Assembly (NCBI GenBank): GCA_003254925.1
Contig: QANZ01022864.1
Location: 118,686-182,685, forward strand
Origin: Chamaecrista fasciculata
Taxonomy: Eukaryota > Streptophyta > Magnoliopsida > Fabales > Fabaceae
Direction: 5' to 3'
Length of the DNA: 64,000 nucleotides
Shown in pieces: positions 47,814 through 59,172 of this stretch; the first letter of the stretch is position 1, and each line of letters opens with the position of its first letter. A program made the position numbers and the translations under genes. Below the pieces are notes generated by a model. That model saw only the letters and a program-made list of their open reading frames with translations, searched no databases and was not told where the DNA came from.

Positions 47814-50800
47814 TTAATATAAAGAATTGTAGGTATAGCAGGTGGCGACGATGGAGATAATGCAGATGATGAGAGAAGGAAGGAGGGTGATATTAAGGAG
47901 CTTGCTGACACCAAGATAGCCAGCCAGGGTTATAGTTGCATCAGCTACCACTCTTGCAAGCGTCCCAGCCTCTGTAGATAGTAACCCTCCATTGTATGTT
48001 CCACGAGAAAGTCTTGATGACATGACCCGAGAAAGGAGTGATAGGTTGACACCTGTAACGAGGGATGATTATATTAGATGACCACTTTGATTCTTCACAA
48101 AAGATGGCCACTTGACAATTTGAATCTTCTATAGTGCAGTATAGGTGAAGTGTAGAAAGATAAAGGAATAAGTAGAGAGAGAAAGTGTCAGTTCTAACCT
48201 ATTCCTATTTTTCTCAGCACTACACTCCTAAAGTACTATAGAGGATCCAAATTGGGCCACTTGAACATGGTTTGTGCGGTTACAAGCACTTACGGAATCA
48301 ACAAAATAAAATCTAAATAGTAAAGAAAGTCACTAAAGAAAAAAATCTTACCTTCAAGAACTTCTGCTGCAACAAACATGAGGAGGCCTGAACAGATGTA
48401 TTGTGGCTGAGTGTAGGGAATGAATATGTGGAAGCTCAGAACTATGCCCACACAAACCATAATTTCCGAGGCCAACAAAATTTGCCTATAAACAAATCGA
48501 ATGTAAAATGTAATTCATTAATAGAATGCATCTTTTTAGTGGGATCTATAGCATAGAGTATTTTCTATGGAAGACTATCAAATCAACTAAAGATATTATT
48601 AGACATTACCTGTCCTCAAACATGTTGCTTATATAGCTCCCAACAACAATGTTTACAGGAAGAACTGTCAAGCCAAGGCAAGCAAGAAAAATTGCTACTG
48701 AGCTCGTAGACCAGTTAAAGTAGTATGTCGTGATGACACTAGATTCTGATAATAAAATCTCCATTGCATATTTGAGCATGAAATATATCAATAACTGAAC
48801 CTGCAGATGTAACATAAATTTTGGTCAGGATATGGTAAAACTTCCCTCCGTTTCATTGATAATCTTCAACCGGAACGTGGAGGATATTGGAGAAAATGCA
48901 TCTCAAAGATTAATCCAATAGAAATGTTAACTTACATAAAGCAATGAATAAGCTGACTACGAATTATATTCAGGATATGGTAACATACAGAATCCAACTG
49001 TCCAAGTGTTAATTTTTTTTAACGTGTTAATGCCATAGCAATAACTATTCCAATTATATTCTGAACAGAAGTTTAGCTTCCAAACTTGCATAAATAAATT
49101 CCTTAGCTTGATCAGAGACATATCAGTTACACTTTGAAGGCTCGACCTAAACGTAGACAGACTAAAACATAAGTCTAATTTTTTTTTTGGTTACAAAAAC
49201 ATAAGTCTATTTGCTGTAACAGCCCAGTGGCTGTGTGGAACCAACAACCATGATGTAGCCCAATCAGTTATCATAATGTAATTATGTATACATAGCTAAT
49301 AAGATCTTAAATCATATTTCCTTCATAATTCTTTTAGTCGTGTACTTGTGTCAACCAAACTACCTTTCAGCTGCTATCTTGCCTACGTTTTCTGCGACTT
49401 TGTAATCATGAATAAATAATTCATTAGAAAGAAGGATGTAAGTTTTTGTGACATCAGAAGTCTAAAGTGCAAATATGCCTGTCATCACATTATGTAGATT
49501 ACTAGATAATAGACTAGCAAACTATTAAATGCTCTAGACCACATAATTCAATGGTATTACTTATATCAAATCCATCATCTTCTAAATTAAATTACTATAG
49601 TAGACAGGCCATGCTACGTTCTCCAAACAAAAGCACTAGAGCCTAGAAGGCATACTTGCAAATATATATATATATAACTAAATAAATAAGAAAAAAGAAA
49701 ATAAAATGAAGGGCAGCCCCCCAGAAGTGCCTAGTTCACACGATTTCCCACAGAAAAAATTTAGAGAATGCACATAGCAATTCAGTTCCCAGAATTTTTC
49801 AGTCATAACTTTCCATAAATAGCTATTTTATCATGCATAACAGTTAACACCACTTAAAACCATACTTGTTTTACCTTCACATCAATAAATCAAACTTTCA
49901 GTTTCAAGTTAACAATGACATTAAACATATCCATCATGCTCAATTTCCATTGGTTATAGATCCATAATGACATGGCTTTACAAAGTAACATTTAGAGTCA
50001 CTCACAAACCTTTACAGAAGGTGTAAGGAGTCTGTATGCTGATCGAATTGAATTGGCAGGCTGACGGGATTCCTCTGGAGCTTCTTCACTATCATCATAA
50101 TCCTGATCAGCATCTTCATCTTCCTTATCTTCTGAAGTAATCAGCAAAGGTTGTTTAATGCCTTCTTCAAGAGCATCATTTTCTGTTCAGCAACATAAAG
50201 AGAATAAATAAAGGGGCATCATTTTTAGTACTGCTGTTAATAATAGGGTTCAGCATAGTAAACAATCTCTTTATTAAAATACAAAATCCATGTATTATGA
50301 AACATTCAGTAGTAAGTATAGCGACTGGTGTTCTTGTCTGACTAACTGACGGATAGATAGGCAAGTCACTCAGTTATCTACGTGAAGCTTGCCAGAAGAC
50401 AGATGTATGAATTAATGTGCAGTATACTGAAAGTCAACGGAATACTGGCCAATGCAGCATCTAATGTATTGAGAATGCAGTGAAGCAACATTGAAAAAAA
50501 AAAAATAGCTACTATTCAAGGGTAAAAGAAATAAGTGAAAATTTAAACTCTGCACCATTGGGCAAAGAGGATCTATACTGACAAAATAGACACTAGTCAA
50601 AATTATTAATGAACACCCTATAGTAACCCAAGCGAATGGATCAGATTGCATTCTTAAGTGGCAAGGACCATGTGTCAAACTCTCTTATATTTGTAAACGT
50701 AAAAAGTACAAATAAATACTTGAATACAAGAGTGAAACTAGAGGACTGATAAAAACAGCAAAATAATAAGTACAGTACCAGCATTAGATTGATGTGATGT

Positions 50801-52982
50801 ATGATTCTCTTCAACTTCACGCAGAGGCTCCTTAAAAGCGATCCAACACCATACTAAATATACCAACCAAGCAACAGCCATAACCCATCCAGGCAAGGTA
50901 TCTTGGTTGAAAGTAAGCTTGTAAATTTTAAAATTTGTCTGAAGTAAGCCAGCTAATGCAGGACCACAAGCCATTCCAAGAGCACTAGCACTTACAAAAC
51001 CTGCTGACGCTTGCATGCGGATTTTTAGAGGGACACAATCACTGATATAACGACGGTTAACAGCTCTGGCAGAACCCAATCTGCAATGAATAAGAGTTTC
51101 TGTCAATCAGAAGGTCTGTATGTGAATAGCAGCTCATAACATTCCTAGCTACAACACTAATGGAGAAAAAATAAAAAAAACCGGCCTCAACTTTCTTAAA
51201 ACCTTCTGCAAAAGGAGATGGTTTCCATAATTTATACAATTCATCTTAAGTAAATGCACCACTAGAATAAATGAGTAATGTCACATACTGTCAGATGTAA
51301 TAATTCAATTCTAGAGGGAAAAGAAGAAGACACTGTCAGATGTCAAACTAATCAAGTAATGGCAGAAAGAATATGAATAGAAGATTACTTACCCACAGAA
51401 AAGACGGCCAAGTAAGAGAACCCATATTGAATTGAGATCGTAAGCCAACGCATACATGGTGTTTCCCAGGAAAAGAACAATGCTACTGAATACAAGAGGT
51501 TTGAAGTATGATCTATTAGACCATGCACTAAAATACACAGAAGAAAATACTTGTGCAACAGCCATTGCTCCAATCACGATACCACAAACAGTTGCTGCAG
51601 CTCCAAGGCTCATGGAGTAATCATCTGCTGTAGGGACAATAATATATGTGTTGACCATATACAAAAATGTGTTTGCTAAGTTCAGAAGAAGTGACATAAA
51701 ATGGTATCTTTGGTCATCAGGCTCCTCAGCAGTAGTTGGTAGCTCTTCTTGCATAATGAATGCATGTTGTGCCAAAAAGTTCAGGAAGTTCGTTGAGTTA
51801 GTTAACCTGTCCACAGCTGCTTTTATTGAATGAATGACAGGATCCTGCACATAAGTTCAGTTAAATATAATGGAATTTGGAAAATGCTAACCTTATTGCA
51901 GCTACCTAGTCAGCTAAAAAGAAGTTCCTAAAAAATTTTTGAAGGACATGATGAATCAAAATCAATATGTAAAGCAGAGTAAATGTAAACAAAACCTGAA
52001 GGGGAAGGGCAGGCTGATCATAAATTGATAAGTAACTCCCTTGACGATCCTGGAGTTCATGAAGATTGCGAGATAAGGCTCCAACAACAGCTCCTATCCC
52101 CTGCAAATTCAATACGTCTCGGTCAACATTCATTCATACAAAAATGAAGAACACATGGTATTATGCTCTTGCTCTATTTGATTCTTCAAGGTCTGAGCAA
52201 TTAAAGTAGACATATTACCACATGCTTGAACACTTGCTGCAGTTGGGAGTAAGGATGATTTGCTCGAGTTTTGACATAATAATCAGTGAATTTGTAGCCA
52301 AAGCGTTTATCAAACTTCTTCAAAATCTTACGCAAACCAACAGCATTAACTTCGACAAAAAATAGAAGCTTTAAGAGATCATCTCCCACTGCTCTATAAG
52401 CATCCCGTAGTTCAGATAATTTGCTTATATCAGGTTGCTCCTGGATAGCAGCATGATGCTCTCCAAGCTGAGCTATCCTGCTTGCCAAAAGCCCTTGTTG
52501 TTCCAACAAGAAAAGGACAGTCTTCTCAATCTAAATTGTAATAACAAGAAAGTGGGAGAAACAAATGTAAGACATGGCAAAAGAATGACAACGTAAAATA
52601 AAAGAAATACTATTTTGGACAATATTCATGATTTAATTTTCTCATACGGCCTACATTTGCACTGTGCAATTGAAAGTTGAAGAAACATGATTATCACATA
52701 AAACGTGATACAATCTCACTTTTACCTGATTATCCAGCATTCTTGAGAAATCCTTGAGCACATGCCGCCGATCCTGTGTTCCTTGTTGAATTTGTTGGGC
52801 ATACTGTTTAACTTTTTTCTTCATTAATTTGTAGTTTATGTAATATCTAAAACAAAAGTCAAAATTATGAGTATGGATAATACGAATCTAAATCACCATT
52901 AATGTGTGACTAATATCATACAAACATACCCTTGCCATTCTTGAATTTGTCTTTCTTTCAACTTTTTCCCGAATGCAACCAT
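47814..52982 (-). CDS. PHT5: SPX-MFS vacuolar phosphate transporter (PHT5/VPT)
   Basis: A tonoplast carrier that moves phosphate into the vacuole, with an SPX domain that senses inositol pyrophosphates (family knowledge). Ten coding exons: 52930-52982, 52726-52846, 52219-52530, 51996-52100, 51393-51844, 50779-51080, 50010-50182, 48610-48800, 48352-48485 and 47814-48052, giving 693 residues (family about 700). The N-terminal SPX part starts [20 protein letters not shown], with the basic surfaces KLMKKKVK and [16 protein letters not shown]. The MFS part begins near [19 protein letters not shown], with [19 protein letters not shown] and a second bundle from [11 protein letters not shown] to the C-terminus. 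An acidic cytosolic loop ([17 protein letters not shown]) lies between the bundles. A MITE sits in the last intron. A non-coding first exon and a miR827 site lie upstream. Order of neighbours suggests orthology to AT1G63010 (PHT5;1). Confidence 0.95.
48116..48254. mobile_element. Small MITE with 10-bp target duplication in PHT5 intron 9
   Basis: 139 bases. Ends are CAATTTGAATCTTCTATAG and, inverted, CAATTTGGATCCTCTATAG (17 of 19 identical). It is flanked by an exact 10-bp direct repeat, GGCCACTTGA, at 48106-48115 and 48255-48264. A duplication of 9-11 bp is typical of Mutator-like elements. It lies between the last two coding exons and does not touch splice sites. Confidence 0.88.
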
Positions 52983-53820
52983 TTTTCTGCAATCAAAAGA
53001 AAAATGTAATTTTATGAAAGTAAATTAAAAGAGTTTGAAAAAGGTAAGCAAGGGAAACATTCAAGTATAACCTGCGTTTAGTAAACTATGATGTGCAACT
53101 CATTATCTTATAAAGATATAACCAGCTTCTTTTCTCCCTAACTTAGCCGGTTCTTCACTAGTACAAATATTCTAGCGTATGCAAAGCATGTGAGCTGGTA
53201 GAGTGCATAAAGTAGAAATATTCACTTATATACAAGCAAAGGTCTGACACCCTCTCATAGATCAGAAATTGAACACATGAACATGAGCACACAACAACCA
53301 CCAAAATCAAACATGTTCACCTAAATACATGTGGCACGAAGTTCAGCTACAAATTTGACTATGTCAGCATAGGTCAGCTAATGGCTTCGCAGTATCCAAT
53401 CATAGTCTACATAGTCCAGACATATTCACTAAAATCTCAAAAATACCCAAGTAGAGTATAAATCGCCACGAAGTCAAAACACGGTATATTAAATGGCGTA
53501 AAACAAGAACACAAACTCCCACGCCCAATCCCCTCAGAAAGCGAAAGCGTCAGTGTCACAACACTTCTTTATACAGAACACGTACGTCAATAATCTAGAG
53601 ACCTTTTAATCATAAAATTGAATCAAACAGTCGTACCGATTCACAAACCGCCTAATAACACAATCGTTTGGTGCTCGAGAGAAGTCGGCGCGAGAAACAG
53701 GACCGTTCACTGCAGAAGTAGTTCAAACAAACAGAGTATCAGAATTTCAAAAGCCGAAGATGCCAAGTAGCAAGACAGAATAAATTGAATTTCATTACAT
53801 GACTGATTGAACCTCTCAAC

Positions 53821-53841
53821 TTAGATGACCATCAACGAACG
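53821..53841 (-). promoter_or_regulatory. miR827 target site in the PHT5 5' UTR
   Basis: The + strand reads TTAGATGACCATCAAC and then GAACG. This is the miR827 sequence itself except for bases 17 and 21, so the - strand transcript is complementary at 19 of 21 positions, including the whole seed and the cleavage position 10/11. SPX-MFS genes of rice and many angiosperms are known miR827 targets through the 5' UTR, while in Arabidopsis the target moved to NLA (established knowledge). The site lies about 180 bases inside the inferred leader exon. Confidence 0.88.
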
Positions 53842-53868
53842 CAAGCAAGAAAGAATTTCTGGAAGCAT
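53821..53868 (-). CDS. Upstream ORF ending inside the miR827 site
   Basis: An ATG at 53868-53866 opens a 15-residue ORF (MLPEILSCLRSLMVI) whose last three codons and TAA stop are the miR827-complementary sequence. An inner ATG at 53832 in the same frame gives M-V-I-stop. Translation has not been shown. It could lower translation of PHT5 or affect access of the silencing complex to the site. Confidence 0.4.
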   Translation of the reverse strand: MLPEILSCLRSLMVI

Positions 53869-53984
53869 ATGTTGGAAAGAGGAATTAGATTGGATTTATG
53901 GAGAAGAAGAAATAAGGAGGATCTGCATAAGAAAGAAGAGAGCTCAGAAAAAAAGGAGAAGAGAATCAATGGACGTTATAAATG

Positions 53985-55834
53985 GTGAAGCTGGAAAAGC
54001 CGCAAACGCCAACGACAGAGCCATATGCTATTGCTGATGCGGATGTATATCATCAGTGTTTTATTTATTTTTTTTAGTTAAGTAAAAAAAATTAATACAC
54101 TTAAACAACTAATTGATAATTACTAATTAGGTCTAATTATATAAGGGAACAAATTTAAAAGATTATTTATCTTTCTATATTAAAAAATTTAAAATATATG
54201 ATGAAAATCTAAAGAAATAAAAATATTTTTTTTTTCCAAATCTGGCAATTATAAAAAAGAAATCTGGGAAATATATATGGGCTGTCCTTGTAATTTGGCG
54301 AGAGTTGACGGTTTTGAAAGAGGCAAGTTTTGAAAATTGTGATAACTATTGAAATATTAATTATTATATATTTATACATAAATTTAAAAGCGTCTTAATG
54401 GTGAATAATTGACTTGAAGAAGTGACATTCTTCAAATAAAAAAAGCCTCGAAATTAATCTGAGACTGAAACTGAAGTCAACTAATGCGAAGTCCCAGGTG
54501 AAGTAGAGTAAAATGATCAGTATGATTTTTAAAGGAATCCTCAATCAAGTTAGTTTATATCTAACGATATAGTCGCCTTGTTATAGAGAAATTTTATTAG
54601 GAAGGAAAGATTTTACAAATTAACTCGATCACGAAAAGCCTTTTTTTTTCAAAAATAAAAAATAAAAAACTTTTCGCAAAATATTATTGTTATTTAATCT
54701 ATAAACTTAATTGTAAAGTAATAGATTTCCGGGAAGTCACATGGGTTGTTATGTTTTGCCCAAATATTAATCACTAAAAATTAATTCAATCACTACATGC
54801 ATAAAATATTATCAACATCTATAGGTTTTTAAAAAGGATTAAACACCATAAAAAAAAAGACTATAAAATATAAAATATAAACTATTCTTAAAAAAAAGAG
54901 TATAAACTAATAGAATGGATCAAAAACCAACTTCAATATGCAACTGGTAAACAAATATTTATATATTACATATTTAAAAAGTTGCTTCACTGTCGAACCT
55001 AAAATAATATTTATTGTCAATTTTAGAGATTAACTTGATTAGTTAGAATGCTATATATATAGTATCTCCACCACTTTATTATCTTACAATATATATATAT
55101 ATATATATTGTGATGTGGTCATGCTAGTCCTAGCCACCAAATGAGAAAATTAATTGTTAAATAAGTTTGAGGCCAAGCAAAAAACAAAAGACGATGATCG
55201 ATCTGTGAAAACTGGTGTGTGGAGGTTGTTGATGATGCAAACGAAAGAATAGACACCAAAGTACGACATAATAAATTCATAAAGAAATAAAGGAGGCATA
55301 GTGGCATACTGATGATACTGTATACTATGAGGCTTAAAAAGTGCAAATAATTACGGAACAGAATCCAACATATGCATATATAAATGCTGAGTTAGAAGCC
55401 AAAATAGATTTGTTTGCAATTAATGAACACCACACGATCCAAGCCAAAATTGATTTGTACATATATGTTGCAATATAAGCCACTAATTCGAATTGAACAA
55501 GTCTTCTTCTTGTGAATTGCGATAGCGATTGATCTCTAAAGCAAAACGACAGCACCTCCGATCCATGAGAGACTGACACCAATGATTCATGATCATGGGG
55601 CTCGTCTGATGCAAAACGACACCATCCATTGTTTCCCACTCTGACCAACACATGCATCTGCTCGTCGTTTGGCTCGAAGCATCCAAAATCTCATGAAATT
55701 ATTGCACTATATATATATGGCACTATATGCTAATCGAAAACACTACTTCTCTTTCGTATAATTTTTTATGGTCAGCGAGAAAGCTAACTATAGTTAATAT
55801 TTTTCCTCCATATTAACTTCAAAAATTAAAAATG
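53985..55834. other. Intergenic AT-rich DNA
   Basis: PHT5 upstream region, then AT-rich DNA. No exact P1BS site was found near the PHT5 start. Around 55490-55690 the sequence is GC-richer and repeats GCAAAACGACA(C/G)CA-type phrases (55551, 55610). The ORFs there have no recognisable domain. Confidence 0.45.
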
Positions 55835-56297
55835 ACTAAAGTGCATTTTTGGTCCCATAACTTTGATAAAGGTCTTAATTTGGTCTCATAACTTTTTTTG
55901 TTGTAATTTTGGTCCCATAACTTTGACAAAGGTCTCAATTTGGTCCGATAAATTTTTTTGTTGTAATTTTGATCTCGTAACTTCTGAAAACATCACCGTT
56001 GGTCCCAAGTTGATTTCCATCCATTATCTACCATTAAATCCACTTCACCCATATTTGTCACGTCATTATTCAACTTAGTATATCATATCATCTTTAACGG
56101 TAGAAAATGGATGGAAATCAGCTTGAGACCAACGGTGGGACGTTTTCAGAAGTTATGGGACAAAAATTGCAACAAAAAAAGTTATGAGACCAAACTGAGA
56201 CCTTTGTCAAAGTTATGGGACTAAAATTGCAAAAAAAAGTTATAGGACCAAATTGAAATCTTTGCCAAAGTTATGAGACCAAAAATATACTTTAACC
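55835..56297. mobile_element. Mutator-like foldback MITE, family 1, copy D
   Basis: 463 bases with an exact 9-bp duplication ATTAAAAAT (55826-55834, 56298-56306). Ends are GACTAAAGTGCATTTTTGGT and, inverted, GGTTAAAGTATATTTTTGGT. Arms are about 200 bases, each with tandem phrases GGTCYCATAACTTT...TTGTTGTAATTTT, and the spacer is about 60 bases. It is the most complete hairpin of the family in the window. Confidence 0.9.
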
Positions 56298-56306
56298 ATT
56301 AAAAAT

Positions 56307-59172
56307 TATATCTCTATGAAACACATGATGGAACTGTAACAAGAAACACGACAAAGGCATCTATCAAAACCATATAGCTTTGTTGTAGGTCCACAAACAG
56401 GAAATTGCGTACCATATTATATTCAGTTTTTTTAAGTAATAAAAAAAAGGCGGTGCGTTTCTATACCTATCCTGATCCAATACATGATCATCATAATGAA
56501 AATTTTAGATGGAGCTGCCACAGTACTAGTCAATAGGAAGCTCCGTTTACGGAAAATAAAAACCACGGTGTGTGAGTGTCCAACTAGACAAGACAAAACA
56601 TGAGGACATATAAAGGTTCCAATCCTTCATATCCACATGTTGTGGAGTCCCTAAGGCTCATGATTACTAGGTGAATGATTAAATGGAAGGTAAAATTGTT
56701 CATTATATTATTTCTACTACTTGTTCTTGTTTCCTTTCTAAGTTGAGTCTTCGCGACAATCATTAGATGGATTAATATTCAATTAGATGCTCATTATGAC
56801 TACGAAAGTAGATACATAGTGCTCATTAAAGCAAAATTATTATGTTAGGAATAATTGACATTATTATTATTGTTAATGTTAGTAATTCAAAAATTGAGAA
56901 GTAGTTAGTTGAGCTCTTAACCGAGTCTTGAAGGAATTGATTTTATTTTAATTATTATATTTATTTAATTATGAGTTTGTTAACAAATAATAGATTTTAG
57001 GAAAATTGTTTAAATTATATTTTTTGTTATTTCTAAAACATATTTGAGATATCTTTTAGATTTGGGATTGATTTTTTAAAATTTGATTAAGATTTTTAAG
57101 TATTTTAAATTCATGTACTCTGAGGATATTTTCTAATTGAATAAGATGGATGAGCTCTTCTTTCTAAAACATCCTAACATGTCATTCTTCTCTAGTGCTA
57201 GATTCAGAAATTAAATCGCAAACATGATTAAAACCCCGTAATTAACAATGGTAATACTGGATAATTAATCCTGGTACTTTTCTTTCTTCAAAACTTTATT
57301 TATTTATTTTGTTTCGTGTAGGACTATTGTATTTGCTACACACACAGGCAACTAGCTAGTGTACATATATATATATATATATATTCAGATAGATCCAAAT
57401 TGGGAATCACAATAAGAAGTAGAATAAATGTGAAGACACAAAATGTATCTAATTTTTAATATCTAGTGGGCTGGCCAGGTGTTGATGTGATATGGTTGTA
57501 TATATATACTTCCTTAGTAGTTCTATAGACGATTTGCTTTGAGAGTCAGCATGTTTTATGAGTGCACAAAAGAGACTTTGTGTCACATGCATGTCTAATA
57601 GAATATTCAGAGAATAAAACTGCATCATGAGGCAATGATTCCATATATATACGAACAAAAATACTCAATAACAGAACATGAATCCCATATCCTCTTGTTC
57701 CTTTGGTAGAGTTCAGTATTAGTTGTCTATCAATCAATTATTATACTTAAACGTAGCTAGCGGCCACTGTTAAAAAGGTTACATGTACTTAGTGTGATGC
57801 AACTTTATACCTTATTCAGGATGGGGAAAGAATCTGTGGCTCATTTACAAACCTAACACATCATATACAGTCTGTTTGCTTTTTCATATTGTGGATATCA
57901 TTTGTAGGCTAAAAGATCCATTACCCACTACTTGAAAGCGATGCGAATTAGGCAATTAGCAAAAGGTAGAGTGGTGAGGCCTTGACAAGGACTAAAAGTG
58001 GTATAGCTTCATTGAATGGTCATGGATAGGGAGGGACACATGGAAGTACCACATGAAGTGAATTCTTTATTGCTCCACATGGTGAGTCTCCTGTGTCCTG
58101 AAACATCGTGAATTGTAAACAATGATTCATTCCAAGAGTTTTCAGATATACACCAGACCTGCATTGTCCTAGCGAAAACACAACATATGATATCACTTAC
58201 CATGGGAAATGGGAATACAAAAGAATATTTCCATAACTGCAATCTTATGTGTGTCTAAGGAGACGACAGAAGTGGGTTCACTAACTAAAGAGGTTTTCTT
58301 TTAAAATATAGACTTAGTAGTAAATAAATAAAATAAATTAGAAGCAACTTTTGCAAGAACAAAATATCAACAAATGGACATCTATTTCTTCAACACTGGA
58401 TTAATCTATTTATTTTCGAATAGTGATTATACCGACCAGCCATTGATTTAGTTCCAAGTTAGTAAGCACTGGGAATTTATGTTACGACGGAACAAGGAAA
58501 CATAGCGACACAACCAATGACAATGACAAATTAACAACCACGTAAAGCGACAAGGTGTATACAAGTAATCGTTAACGTAATTAATCTAAAAAACTTTTTC
58601 AAGAATTCTAGCTGCTTGCTTCAAGTTGGCCATCTCCGAATTCGAAGCTTAGCTAAAGCTGCACTGAGAAACGCTACCATCTCATCAATATACGCTAAAG
58701 GAGACGACAACCAACGAATTTGAAAGAGACAAGTTAAGACAAATATCTGTTTTAGCATTGCCGCATAAAGGAATCACCAATACGTCAAATTCGAAGTTGG
58801 CCTTTGCAAGCTTCTCGTTGCTGCTTCCGCTAGATCTTCTTTGCCAAACCTTATCGAAGGCAAATAAAGCATTAGCGGAAGAAGCAAAAAGAAGCTGAAG
58901 CAAAGGACCCACCACTTCGTTTTCCATTAATAAATTACGACGTAGTGTATTACAAAAAATATAAATAATATATTTTCACTTGCTTTTTAACTTCTATACT
59001 CTCCTCCTGGACGGTCTTCTGCTTAGAATGAAAATGTACAGCTTGCTGAAAAGCTTAAAACTCCAGAAACTATCATGGGTTAGGTACTACTCTAATCTAA
59101 CTTTTGACAAAGCTTACAACAAAAGTTAGGCTCCACATCGGTCACCCTTCAGCTGTTTATTATCATCATGAC
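56307..59172. other. Intergenic; NRPD1 3' side
   Basis: AT-rich, with a (TA)n run at 57367-57384. No gene is supported. The - ORF at 58685-58927 has no domain I know. The part next to 59172 is the NRPD1 3' UTR. Confidence 0.45.

Larger units (their letters stand above)
53637..53950 (-). promoter_or_regulatory. Non-coding first exon (5' UTR) of PHT5, with TATA box upstream
   Basis: The coding start at 52982 is only 6 bases after an acceptor (TTGATTGCAG at 52987-52996), so a leader exon must lie upstream. A donor, GAATCG|GTACGA, at 53636/53637 fits. A TATA-like CATTTATAAC (- strand) at 53975-53984 suggests a start near 53945-53955. The exon limits are inferred and not proved. Confidence 0.6.

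Noticed and set aside
53825..54037. 70-codon + ORF rich in Lys/Arg
   Set aside because: It lies antisense to the PHT5 leader. Its composition is that of a purine-rich strand and it has no domain. The miR827-type sequence there belongs to the target on the - strand and not to a MIR827 gene, since no second arm is present nearby.
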